DNA of 8,523 nucleotides, taken from positions 1-8,523 of the forward strand of contig DATBFY010000168.1 of the NCBI GenBank assembly GCA_036558265.1. The letters run 5' to 3'. Numbering within the stretch: position 1 is the first letter of the stretch; each line of letters opens with the position of its first letter. Of the stretch, positions 1 through 6,590 are shown piece after piece. Origin of the DNA: RYN-433 sp036558265. GTDB lineage: Bacteria; Planctomycetota; Phycisphaerae; Tepidisphaerales; Tepidisphaeraceae. A program made the translations under genes and the position numbers. Under the pieces are notes generated by a model. That model was not told the DNA's origin. It saw only the letters and a list, made by a program, of their open reading frames with translations, and did not search any database.

Positions 1-72
1 CCCATATTGGATGAGCCACCCCAAGGAATGGCGCCTCACATCCGCAATTATATCGCGGAGCCCACGGCGCAG

Positions 73-101
73 AAAAAGCCCCGGCTGCGAGCAACCGGGG
101 C
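73..101 (-). terminator. Intrinsic terminator of rho
   Basis: Read on the minus strand, a perfect 7-bp stem (GCCCCGG/CCGGGGC, plus-strand arms 78-84 and 95-101, 10-base loop) is followed directly by five T residues (73-77). It lies about 33 bases beyond the rho stop codon. This is the only classical hairpin-plus-U-tract I found in the window. In the plus direction the sequence after the stem is only weakly T-rich, so it probably works mainly for rho. Confidence 0.88.
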
Positions 102-133
102 GTTCGTTTCTACGATCTCGTCCAATTGCGCGG

Positions 134-1645
134 TTAATCCAAATTCATCGACATCAGGAACTGCGCATTGCTCGGCACCTTCTCCAACCGGCCCTTGAGC
201 AACTCCACCGACTCGACCGGGTTCATGTCGGACAGCACGCGCCGCAGGCGGTACGTCAACTCCATCTCCTTCGGGTCCAGCAGCAGCTCCTCGCGCCGCG
301 TGCCCGAGGCGTTGATGTCGATCGCCGGGTAGACGCGGCGGTCGACCAGGCGGCGATCCAGGTGCAGCTCGGCGTTGCCGGTGCCCTTGAACTCCTCGAA
401 GATCACCTCGTCCATCTTCGAGCCCGTGTCGATCAGCGCCGTCGCCAGGATCGTCAGGCTGCCGCCCTCTTCGATGTTCCGGGCCGCGCCGAAGAACCGC
501 TTGGGCTTCTGCAGCGCGTTGGCGTCCACGCCGCCGGTGAGGATCTTGCCGCTATGCGGCACCTCGGTGTTGTACGCCCGCGCCAGACGCGTGATCGAGT
601 CCAGCAGGATCACCACGTCCTTGCCGAACTCCACGTAGCGCTTCGCCTTCTCGATCACCATCTCCGCGACCTGCACGTGCCGGCTCGCCGGCTCGTCGAA
701 CGTCGAGCTGACCACCTCCGCCTTGGTGTTCCGCTCCATGTCGGTCACTTCTTCGGGACGCTCGTCGATCAGCAGGATGATCAGCACGACCTCCGGGTGG
801 TTCGCGGAGATCGAGTTGGCGATCTTCTGCAGCAGGACCGTCTTACCGGTGCGCGGCGGGGCGACGATCAGCATGCGCTGACCCTTGCCGATCGGCGTCA
901 CCAGGTCCACGATCCGCATGTTCAGTTCCTTCGGATTGCTCTCCAGGATGAGGCGCCGGTTGGGGTGAAGCGGCGTCAGGTCCTCGAAGTTCGAGGTGTC
1001 CATGATCCGCTCCGGATCCTCACCGTTGATCGCCTCCACCCTCAGCAGCGCGAAGTAGCGCTCGCTCTCCTTGGGCGGCCGGATCTGACCCTGCACCACG
1101 TGCCCGTTCCGCAACCCGAAACGCCGGATCTGTGACGGGCTGATGTAGATGTCGTCCGGGCACGGCAGGTAGTTGTATTCGGGGCTCCGCAGGAACCCGA
1201 ACCCGTCCGGCAGGATCTCCAGCACGCCCTCGCCGTACATCAGGCCGTTCTGCCGGATCCGGCTGCGCAGGATCTGGAAGATCAGGTCCTGTTTCTTCAA
1301 CCCAACGTAGTCCTGGATCCCCTCCTGCTTGGCGATGTCGTGCAGTTGGTGCACGTCCATCTGCTGCAGGTCCTTGATGTACAGCTTGCCGCCCTTGACC
1401 TGCTCGTACTTGGCATTGGTCTCGGCGTCCACGGTCGAGAGGTCCTCGCCGGCGTTGCCGGTGCGGCCCTCGTTCTGTTCCGGACGCTCCCGCCGCTCAG
1501 GCTTTTCGGAAGGGGGGGCTTCGACGGCTGTGGCGGTGGTCTCAACGGCGGCGCCCTCATCGCCGCCATTGTCCTGATCCTGGGTCTGCGGATCGGTCGG
1601 TTGCTTTTCCTTGTCCGATGCGCGCTTTCTGCTGGTTTTAGCCAT
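134..1645 (-). CDS. rho: Transcription termination factor Rho
   Basis: Rho is a hexameric RNA-dependent ATPase and helicase that ends transcription of untranslated RNA in the cytoplasm. The 503-residue product has an N-terminal tail rich in E, T, P and K (about 1-78). A Rho_N helical domain follows (about 87-130), then a cold-shock-like RNA-binding domain with GFGFLR at 148-153. The RecA-like motor carries Walker A APPRTGKT (262-269), DERPEEVTDM from 294, and Walker B VVILLD (344-349). The Q-loop region SGKILTGGVDANAL begins near 365 and DTGSK lies near 406. All core motifs are intact. E. coli Rho is 419 residues, so the extra length is almost entirely the N-terminal tail. The ATG at 1645 is favoured by a GGAGG site 10 bases upstream. 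coaE lies upstream on the same strand but 403 bases away, so rho probably has its own promoter. Confidence 0.98.
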   Translation of the reverse strand: MAKTSRKRASDKEKQPTDPQTQDQDNGGDEGAAVETTATAVEAPPSEKPERRERPEQNEGRTGNAGEDLSTVDAETNAKYEQVKGGKLYIKDLQQMDVHQLHDIAKQEGIQDYVGLKKQDLIFQILRSRIRQNGLMYGEGVLEILPDGFGFLRSPEYNYLPCPDDIYISPSQIRRFGLRNGHVVQGQIRPPKESERYFALLRVEAINGEDPERIMDTSNFEDLTPLHPNRRLILESNPKELNMRIVDLVTPIGKGQRMLIVAPPRTGKTVLLQKIANSISANHPEVVLIILLIDERPEEVTDMERNTKAEVVSSTFDEPASRHVQVAEMVIEKAKRYVEFGKDVVILLDSITRLARAYNTEVPHSGKILTGGVDANALQKPKRFFGAARNIEEGGSLTILATALIDTGSKMDEVIFEEFKGTGNAELHLDRRLVDRRVYPAIDINASGTRREELLLDPKEMELTYRLRRVLSDMNPVESVELLKGRLEKVPSNAQFLMSMNLD

Positions 1646-1655
1646 TTGGCTTATG

Positions 1656-1660
1656 CCTCC
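1656..1660 (-). promoter_or_regulatory. Ribosome binding site of rho
   Basis: GGAGG on the minus strand (cctcc on plus), 10 bases before the ATG at 1645. It fixes the rho start. Most other genes in the window lack such a site, so rho and the halogenase stand out as having consensus translation signals. Confidence 0.8.
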
Positions 1661-1754
1661 GAAATGGAAATGAATTGGGTTGTCTGGTTTGGTTTAGGGC
1701 CGGCGCGGGACCGCGCATCTTTCCGCCGGCAATGCGCTTCCTGCCAGGCGATGA

Positions 1755-1774
1755 CTCGCTCGCTCGCTCGCTCG
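1755..1774. repeat. Tetranucleotide tandem repeat (CTCG)x5
   Basis: Five exact copies of CTCG run without interruption, and the next base continues the pattern. It lies about 110 bases upstream of the rho start codon, outside any recognised coding region. On the rho strand it reads CGAG. Uninterrupted tetranucleotide runs can change copy number by slippage; any effect on rho is inference. Confidence 0.85.
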
Positions 1775-2023
1775 CCATTCGCTCAATGCGTCCCGCGCGG
1801 CTGACCACGAGAGGGGCCAATCGTCGTATCCGATCGTCAATTTCGCGAATACTGACCGCTCGCGCCGGGGTGGCGAAAAGGGGGGACCTTTCTCAGCAAA
1901 GCTATTCGGCGCCGGCGAGCGTCAGACCCGGTCTACCTTGACACGGTCCCGCGCATCGTCATCGGCGGCAGGGGGATGCTCTCATTCAATGATACATCCG
2001 GCACCGCCCCGGGGTTCGCCGCC

Positions 2024-2039
2024 GCGGCGACTACGCCGC
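2024..2039 (-). terminator. GC-rich hairpin downstream of coaE (weak terminator candidate)
   Basis: Perfect 6-bp stem GCGGCG/CGCCGC with a 4-base loop, starting about 10 bases past the coaE stop on the minus strand. No T tract follows, so it does not meet the criterion for an intrinsic terminator. It may protect a 3' end or be chance in GC-rich sequence. Confidence 0.25.
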
Positions 2040-2048
2040 CAACGCAAG

Positions 2049-2669
2049 TCATGCACCCATCGCACGTTTGTTGAGGATTCGGGACAGAATCTCACGGACT
2101 TGTTTACGGGCAAACCCCACGTCTGCAGTGTTCTCTACGATATCATTAGACATTCGACGCTTATTGTCCAGAGGGTGTTGTAAATTTTCTCGGCGATGCA
2201 GTTCGGCCTCATCCCAACCTCTCTGCTTCACTCGCTTCAGACGCTCCTCAAGCGGGGCGTCCACGAAGACGATTGCGTCGCACCGGGCATTCAGCCCCAC
2301 CTCGAACAAAAGCGGTATATCCCACACATAGGCAAGGACTTGCGCGTCATTGGCGGACGCCTCCATCGCGGCCTGACGCATCGCCGCCACCTTCGGATGG
2401 ATCAGTTGCTCCAGGCGGGAGCGTTCTTCCGGCTTTTCGAATATCCGCTGTGCGATTGCCCGGCGGTTGACTCCGCCCTGGCTGTTGAGAACGCCCTCCC
2501 CCCACCACTCCCTTAGCGTCCTCTGAATCCCCCGATCGGCATAGACGTGCCGAACCTGCTCGTCCGCCGACAGGACCAGGCACCCCGCCTCCCCGAACAG
2601 GCGCGCGACCAGACTCTTCCCGCTGCCGATCCCGCCCGCGATGCCAATGATGGGTTTGCCTGCAAACAC
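2049..2669 (-). CDS. coaE: Dephospho-CoA kinase
   Basis: Catalyses the last step of coenzyme A synthesis: ATP-dependent phosphorylation of the 3'-hydroxyl of dephospho-CoA, in the cytosol. The P-loop GGIGSGKS lies at residues 12-19 when translation starts at the GTG at 2669. Further family features are SADEQVRHVY, LEQLIHPKV and DIPLLFE. The C-terminal block runs from QRGWDEAEL through a conserved-style Q, K and D to IVENTAD. From this GTG the product is 206 residues, the same length as E. coli CoaE, and the P-loop is at the usual distance from the N-terminus. An in-frame ATG pair at 2726-2729 would add about 20 residues without family character and leave only 7 bases to the divergent glycosyltransferase start. 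Neither start has a clear ribosome binding site. rho follows on the same strand; I recall coaE-rho adjacency as common in planctomycetes. Confidence 0.94.
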   Translation of the reverse strand: MFAGKPIIGIAGGIGSGKSLVARLFGEAGCLVLSADEQVRHVYADRGIQRTLREWWGEGVLNSQGGVNRRAIAQRIFEKPEERSRLEQLIHPKVAAMRQAAMEASANDAQVLAYVWDIPLLFEVGLNARCDAIVFVDAPLEERLKRVKQRGWDEAELHRRENLQHPLDNKRRMSNDIVENTADVGFARKQVREILSRILNKRAMGA

Positions 2670-2736
2670 TGCCTGGGCCGTCCGTCTTAAAGTAGGGGGG
2701 GAATAAAACCACCCGGGACGCAACATCATAGAGAAG

Positions 2737-3489
2737 ATGGACGTGTCGGTCATCATCCCGGCGTATAACGAGGCCAAGCACATCGGGGCGTCCGTCGCCA
2801 GTGCGCGGCAGGCGCTGGCCCAGACCGCCCGCTCCTGCCCTGACCTCCGCTGGCGGGTGATCGTCGTGGACAACAATTCGACCGACGCGACGGCCACGAT
2901 TGCCAGCGGATCCGGGGCCGACCTGGTCCTCTTCGAGCCGATCAACCAGATTGCCCGCGCCCGCAACGCCGGGGCAACGGCTGCGCTCGAGCGCGTGGGG
3001 GCGGGCCCCGACCACTGGCTCATCTTCCTCGACGCCGATTCGCGCCTCGGGCCGGCGCTGCTGATGGACGTGATCGATTCGGCCCGATCCGGCCAGATCG
3101 TCGGAGGGGGCGCAGTCGTGCAATTCGATCCGCCCATTCCCGCACTGCGGACGGGAGAGCGCCTCATGAACTGGGGCATCCGCGTGCTCAACGTCACGCC
3201 AGGCGCGTTCATCTTCTGCCGCGCCGACGCCTTCGCCGAGATTGGCGGTTTTGACCGGCGCCTCTACGCCGCCGAGGACGCCAAGATCGGCTCGCAGATG
3301 AAGCGCTGGGGCAGGTCGCGCGGCCTGCGGATGGTCATCCTGCACCGCAACGCCGTGATCACTTCGTCACGGAAGTTCGCGCTCTACCGCCCTCACGAAT
3401 TCGCGAGCCTGATTCTCCGCGCCCTCCTGAACCCCGCTGCCCTGCGCGACCGGTCACGCCTGCCCATCTTTTACGACGGCCGGCGCTGA
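2737..3489 (+). CDS. Family 2 glycosyltransferase
   Basis: Predicted cytoplasmic GT-A-fold enzyme transferring a sugar from a nucleotide donor; donor and acceptor cannot be told from sequence. The 250-residue protein begins with the typical first strand SVIIPAYNEA (4-13). VDNNSTD (44-50) is the nucleotide-binding turn. IARARNAGA (72-80) and the metal-binding DAD (99-101) follow. The acceptor-side block GGFDRRLYAAED ends in the E180-D181 pair expected to include the catalytic base. There is no membrane segment, so this is a soluble single-domain enzyme rather than a polymerising synthase. The ATG at 2737 opens directly into the first strand; upstream there is only a weak GAG-type site. It is divergent from coaE, and its stop directly abuts the stop of the convergent halogenase. 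No other polysaccharide genes adjoin it. Confidence 0.9.
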   Translation: MDVSVIIPAYNEAKHIGASVASARQALAQTARSCPDLRWRVIVVDNNSTDATATIASGSGADLVLFEPINQIARARNAGATAALERVGAGPDHWLIFLDADSRLGPALLMDVIDSARSGQIVGGGAVVQFDPPIPALRTGERLMNWGIRVLNVTPGAFIFCRADAFAEIGGFDRRLYAAEDAKIGSQMKRWGRSRGLRMVILHRNAVITSSRKFALYRPHEFASLILRALLNPAALRDRSRLPIFYDGRR

Positions 3490-5016
3490 CTACCCATTCC
3501 GCCACTCCCACTTGGGCGAGCGGATCGCCGCCAGCGTCTCCCGAACGCTCAATCCGCTCATGGCCATCTTTCGATACCGCTGTCGCTCCGCCTCCCAGGT
3601 TCGCGTCTCCTCCGCGGTGGGCGCCCGCAGCGGCCGATGCTCCACCCGCTGCCCCAGGAGCATCGCCAGGTAACCCGGCACCCCGAACTGGCTCGACCGG
3701 TCGATCGTCGGCTCAAGCCACATGGTTGGGCCGTTTTCGCGGTAGGTCTCGATCAAGCCGGCGGCACCCGCCAGGTCCGTCTCCGCCCGGCAGTGTCGCC
3801 AGAAGGGGGTGTCCAGGCGGGTATTGAAGCGGTAGTGCACCGACAGAAAGTCGCGGATGTCGTCCCAGAGGCTGGCGTGCAGGTGATTGAAGGACCGCTT
3901 TGCCGACGGGGTCACCTCGCCGTCGCACTCGATCAGAGTGTCGACCAGGGTGCGGCTCTGAAAGGCGATCATGCCCAGCGCGGTGGCCTCCAGGGGCTCG
4001 ACGAAGCCGCCGGCGTTGCCGACCGCGACCACGTTGTTGACCCAGAGGTTCTGATAGCGCCCGGAGACGAACTTGACCACCCGCGGCGGTCCGATCTTGG
4101 GATTCTTCGTCCGGAACTCCCGTTCGGCGTCGGCATCCGAGATAAAGGCCGAGCAGTACACGTATCCGCGGTTGATGCGTCCCTCGTGCTCGATCTGCCA
4201 GCACCAGCCGCTGTCCATCGTCTCGCAGGTGGTGTAGGGCTTGATGGTCTGATCTTCCGGCGTTGTCCGGTCCCATCCGCCGATCACCGCGCGGTCGCAG
4301 AAGAGGCTCCGGTCAAAGCTGACGAAGGGCTCCTTCAACGTCCTGCCCAGCAGAAGTGATGCGAAGCCCGAGGCGTCGACGAAGAGATCCGCGGCCTCAC
4401 GACGTCCTGACGAGCCCAGTCGCAGCGCCGCGACGCCGCCACTCTCATCCCTCTCGACGTCGGTCACCGTGTCATCCAGGATCGTCACCCCCAGCGCCGT
4501 CGCGTACCCCTCCAGGAAGCGCACGAACTTCTCGTTCTCGAAGTGATAGGCGATGTTGGGATGAAACAATGGCCTGCCGTTGGGCCCGCGCTCGAACACC
4601 CGATCCTGCGACATCAGCGCCGACAGCGGGTCCTCGTACTCCATCTCCTGGTCGCAATAAAACGCCTTGGACTTGGGAAGCCCCGCCACCTTCGCCGCCA
4701 GTTGCCCTTGGCCGAACGTGTAATTGAAATAGGGCCGGGGACCCCAGATGAAGCGCAGCCCGAGCTTCCACGTCGGCTGGGCGATCTCGAAGAACTTCTT
4801 GGGGATGATGCCGACGTACTCGTGCAGGAAGCGCGTGAGCGCCGGCGTGGAGCCCTCGCCGACGCCGATGATGCCGATGTCCTTCGATCGGATCACGACG
4901 ACCTCGACGCCGCGGAGCTTGCTCTTGATCGCCAGCGCCGCCAGGAACCCCGCGCTCCCGCCGCCGAGGATGACGATTCGGTTGATCATGACGGTTCTCG
5001 TTGTACTCGATGCCAT
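3490..5016 (-). CDS. Flavin-dependent halogenase, tryptophan halogenase family
   Basis: Family members (PF04820) use FADH2, O2 and chloride or bromide to halogenate aromatic substrates, with reduced flavin from a separate reductase. The 508-residue length is usual. The N-terminal FAD-binding GGGSAG lies at 18-23. In WKLGLRFIW (83-91), K84 aligns with the catalytic lysine K79 of PrnA. In GNAGGFVEPLEAT (333-345), E343 matches PrnA E346, although the following serine is alanine. The flavin-halogenase motif WxWxIP reads WCWQIE (271-276), so the proline is replaced by glutamate. The start at 5016 has GGAGG 7 bases upstream; an internal ATG at 4989 is possible but has no such site. No biosynthetic cluster or flavin reductase is adjacent, so the substrate is unknown and need not be free tryptophan. 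Family assignment is firm; halogenating activity is inferred. Confidence 0.9.
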   Translation of the reverse strand: MASSTTRTVMINRIVILGGGSAGFLAALAIKSKLRGVEVVVIRSKDIGIIGVGEGSTPALTRFLHEYVGIIPKKFFEIAQPTWKLGLRFIWGPRPYFNYTFGQGQLAAKVAGLPKSKAFYCDQEMEYEDPLSALMSQDRVFERGPNGRPLFHPNIAYHFENEKFVRFLEGYATALGVTILDDTVTDVERDESGGVAALRLGSSGRREAADLFVDASGFASLLLGRTLKEPFVSFDRSLFCDRAVIGGWDRTTPEDQTIKPYTTCETMDSGWCWQIEHEGRINRGYVYCSAFISDADAEREFRTKNPKIGPPRVVKFVSGRYQNLWVNNVVAVGNAGGFVEPLEATALGMIAFQSRTLVDTLIECDGEVTPSAKRSFNHLHASLWDDIRDFLSVHYRFNTRLDTPFWRHCRAETDLAGAAGLIETYRENGPTMWLEPTIDRSSQFGVPGYLAMLLGQRVEHRPLRAPTAEETRTWEAERQRYRKMAMSGLSVRETLAAIRSPKWEWRNG

Positions 5017-5023
5017 GAAAAGG

Positions 5024-5045
5024 CCTCCGGCGGATTCGCCGGGGG
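5024..5045 (-). promoter_or_regulatory. Halogenase ribosome binding site inside a hairpin
   Basis: On the minus strand GGAGG (5024-5028) lies 7 bases before the halogenase ATG and is a strong ribosome binding site. It overlaps the 3' arm of a 6-bp perfect stem (plus-strand arms 5027-5032 and 5037-5042, 4-base loop). Two more GC pairs can form beyond one mismatch (5024-5025 with 5044-5045). The structure would hide the site, so translation could be conditional. The site itself is clear; the regulatory role is inference. Confidence 0.6.
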
Positions 5046-5080
5046 CTATGGTGCATGACACGGGCGGCACATGGGCGGGG

Positions 5081-5086
5081 ATTGTA
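5081..5086 (-). promoter_or_regulatory. TACAAT, possible -10 box of the halogenase gene
   Basis: TACAAT on the minus strand, about 65 bases before the halogenase ATG. It resembles a sigma-70 -10 element (4-5 of 6 matches to TATAAT). No convincing -35 element lies 16-18 bases upstream. The same hexamer precedes two plus-strand genes in this window. Confidence 0.3.
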
Positions 5087-5170
5087 ACCTCGCATGGAAG
5101 GAGCGGGGTTTGGGTCGGCGTGCGCGGGGATTCCGGCAGCGGGCGGCGGGCGACGGCCCGCGCGGGAAGC

Positions 5171-5234
5171 TCCAAGATCCAAGCATCAAATCTCAAACGA
5201 ACGGTCAAATTCGAAATACGAATGACACAAACGG
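5171..5234. repeat. Degenerate A-rich 7-base repeat
   Basis: An A-rich, GC-poor stretch inside GC-rich spacer. It parses into 7-base units close to TCMAANN: exact-phase pairs at 5171-5184 and 5186-5199, a 5-base interruption, then diverging units from 5205 to 5232. Units include TCCAAGA, TCCAAGC, TCAAATC, TCAAACG and TCAAATT. A perfect 5-bp inverted repeat ATTCG/CGAAT (5209-5223, 5-base loop) lies within it. I recall similar A-rich heptad spacers from planctomycete assemblies; this is not verified. It lies in the 408-base divergent gap (5017-5424) between the halogenase and the ankyrin gene. Confidence 0.55.
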
Positions 5235-5312
5235 CCGCGCCCCGCCCTGCGGGCGGCGCTGGCGATCCGCCTCGATCCCCCGCGCAGGGTGGACGGTTGC
5301 GCGGTTGCCGGG

Positions 5313-5390
5313 ACGGTGTAGGCGGAGTTTGGCTTCCTGCCGCAGCGCCCCAATGGGCCGGAATTCTAACTTGGCTCCGCCGGATGGAGG
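5313..5390 (+). repeat. Dispersed intergenic repeat, copy A
   Basis: A 78-base element running from ACGGTGTAGGCGG to GGATGGAGG. Hand alignment to copy B (7242-7319) gives 7 mismatches and no gaps, about 91% identity. It contains the conserved core CCAATGGGCCGGAA and TTGGCTCCGCCGGATGGAGG. TTGG (5329-5332) can pair with CCAA (5350-5353) around a variable interior. It sits 34 bases before the ankyrin gene's GTG, and its reading frame runs open into that gene, which would make automatic start calls too long. Confidence 0.85.
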
Positions 5391-5408
5391 GCTAAATAAA
5401 CCAAGGTG

Positions 5409-5426
5409 TACAATACGTCGCGACGT
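5409..5426 (+). promoter_or_regulatory. TACAAT followed by a 12-base palindrome at the ankyrin gene start
   Basis: TACAAT (5409-5414), a possible -10 box, is immediately followed by the perfect palindrome ACGTCGCGACGT (5415-5426). The palindrome overlaps the GTG at 5425. If TACAAT is a real -10 box, the palindrome would cover the transcription start like an operator, and the GTG at 5425 would be nearly leaderless, favouring the second GTG at 5449. No matching -35 box is visible. A 12-base palindrome is expected about twice by chance in a window this size, so this is weak. Confidence 0.3.
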
Positions 5427-6159
5427 GAAAGGGCTACCGCTCATAGCTGTGAAGGGCACGATCGCGCTGTCCGCGATATTGGGTATCTCCTTGGTGACCG
5501 GTTGTGCTGGCCCGCGCGCGAACTCGTCCGCGTCCACGAGCCCCACTACTCACCCAACCCGCCTCCCTACGACGAGCCACACAAGTACTCCTGAACTGGT
5601 GCTCGCGGCGTGGAAGGGAGACGTAGGTCGAGTTCGCCAACTCTTGGCGGCGGGTGCGGACGTCGATGCAAGATTCGGAGGCGACCCGCACGCGTTCTCT
5701 GAGGCGGAAGGCGGCTGGCCCGTCGCCGCCGGACGGTGGACGGCGCTCATGGCGGCGGCGGACCGGCGCCAGTTGGCCGTCGTCCGCGTATTGATCGACG
5801 CGAAGGCGAACCTTGACCTTGACGACGGCTTTGGCGGGACAGCCCTGATGATGGCCGTAGACGTATACACGCGAGACCGGCAGGTCGATGACGTGGCACT
5901 GGCGCTCGTCGCCGCTGGCGCGAACGTGAACACGGCTCGCCGGGCTTACATCGACGGGCCCTCCGGCGAAACACCGCTCCATCGCGCGGCTAGTTGGAAT
6001 CAACGGCGCGCGGTGGCTGCGCTCATCGCCGCCGGAGCGAACGTCGACGCTCGTACGAACGATGGGCTGACGCCGCTGGACTACGCTGACATGTGCGGCT
6101 GTCGCGAGTCCGCTGATCTACTCCGCGCCGCCGGCGCGAAGGACACGCGCCACTGGTAG
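5425..6159 (+). CDS. Ankyrin-repeat lipoprotein
   Basis: Ankyrin repeats are protein-binding helix-turn-helix stacks; no enzymatic role is implied. From the GTG at 5425 the product is 244 residues. A hydrophobic segment (about 11-24) ends in the lipobox VTGC, with the lipidation cysteine at 27. A Ser/Thr/Pro linker follows (31-55). About five ankyrin units then cover roughly 55-83, 104-134, 137-173, 180-212 and 213-242, with signatures such as TALMAAA, TPLHRAA, LLAAGADVDA and LIAAGANVDA. An alternative GTG at 5449 leaves an 18-residue signal peptide before the cysteine, also reasonable. Neither start has a good ribosome binding site. The frame stays open upstream through repeat copy A, but that extension is repeat-derived and would bury the signal peptide. 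The protein is probably exported and membrane-anchored, with an unknown partner. Confidence 0.85.
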   Translation: MKGLPLIAVKGTIALSAILGISLVTGCAGPRANSSASTSPTTHPTRLPTTSHTSTPELVLAAWKGDVGRVRQLLAAGADVDARFGGDPHAFSEAEGGWPVAAGRWTALMAAADRRQLAVVRVLIDAKANLDLDDGFGGTALMMAVDVYTRDRQVDDVALALVAAGANVNTARRAYIDGPSGETPLHRAASWNQRRAVAALIAAGANVDARTNDGLTPLDYADMCGCRESADLLRAAGAKDTRHW

Positions 6160-6239
6160 CTGGTTGGGACCTGGGGCTTCATGTGGGACTCGCAAATAAT
6201 CCGCATTAGAAGGCCCGCCGGAAGGGGTTGCTCGCGCGC

Positions 6240-6590
6240 GTGAGATTCCAGCGTGTCATCCGGGTCGTACTCTGGGGCCTCAAGGGAGTGCTGCTGGCGA
6301 TTTGGCTGGGAGCGCTAGTGCTGTGGCCCTGGACGATCACGGGTCGCTCGTTGTCACGCGGGTCCACGAGCGTGGAGGGAACGGACCCCACACGATATCG
6401 CAGGATCCACGTCGGCTGTGCGGCGGGGCGCTCGTGGGTCCATTGGTGCGGATGTGGCCGCGTGGGGCCGCTCGCTCACCTGCCTTCATTGGGCTCGGGA
6501 GCCGCCTTCACTTCTGGAGCGTCCTTCGGAACGTCAACGCTCCATCCTTCGGCGTTGGTCCGAATCTTCCATTCAAGCGCGATGGTGTAA
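6240..6590 (+). pseudogene. Probable remnant of a small membrane protein gene
   Basis: An open frame from a GTG at 6240 (or TTG at 6228). It encodes a basic start, then one strong membrane segment (about residues 9-29, with LWGLKGVLLAIWLGALVLW), then WPWTITGRS. This basic-hydrophobic-LWPW-GRS opening resembles the N-termini of small inner-membrane proteins I recall as common in planctomycetes; the recollection is not verified. After about residue 80 the frame loses character. It then runs antisense across the last 115 bases of the secreted-protein gene, suggesting the original 3' end was replaced. A GAAGGGG sequence lies 12 bases before the GTG. It occupies the otherwise empty 6160-6475 interval. 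It could instead be a genuine short protein or a chance frame. Confidence 0.35.

Larger units (their letters stand above)
1661..2048. other. Long intergenic gap, presumed rho leader and promoter region
   Basis: No convincing gene was found on either strand. The short open frames here have no domain or signal-like features and overlap one another. On the rho strand I could not place a good -35/-10 pair. The stretch contains the CTCG tandem run at 1755-1774 and a GC-rich hairpin just after coaE. Rho genes in other bacteria often have regulated leaders, so a long leader or attenuator is possible here, but no leader structure is evident by eye. Confidence 0.5.

Noticed and set aside
11..1135. Long plus-strand open frame (374 codons) opposite rho
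   Set aside because: It is Arg/His/Leu/Val-rich shadow sequence antisense to an unmistakable, fully conserved rho gene; no domain or start signal.
1638..1820. 60-codon minus-strand frame overlapping the rho start by 8 bases, a possible leader peptide
   Set aside because: The overlap geometry would suit translational coupling, but the product has no recognisable character, rho has its own strong ribosome binding site, and such frames are common by chance at this GC content.
2670..3212. Long N-terminal extension of coaE
   Set aside because: The frame stays open to 3212 but lies antisense inside the glycosyltransferase gene and has no CoaE-like sequence; starting at 2669 gives the family's usual length.
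2347..3345. 332-codon minus-strand frame
   Set aside because: Shadow across coaE and the glycosyltransferase, low-complexity Gly/Arg/Ala/Asp-rich translation.
3637..4359. 240-codon plus-strand frame opposite the halogenase
   Set aside because: Antisense shadow; the halogenase frame on the other strand carries clear family motifs.
5242..5256. CCGCCC/GGGCGG hairpin between the heptad repeat and copy A
   Set aside because: Short GC stem with a 3-base loop and no U tract; hairpins of this kind are common at this base composition.
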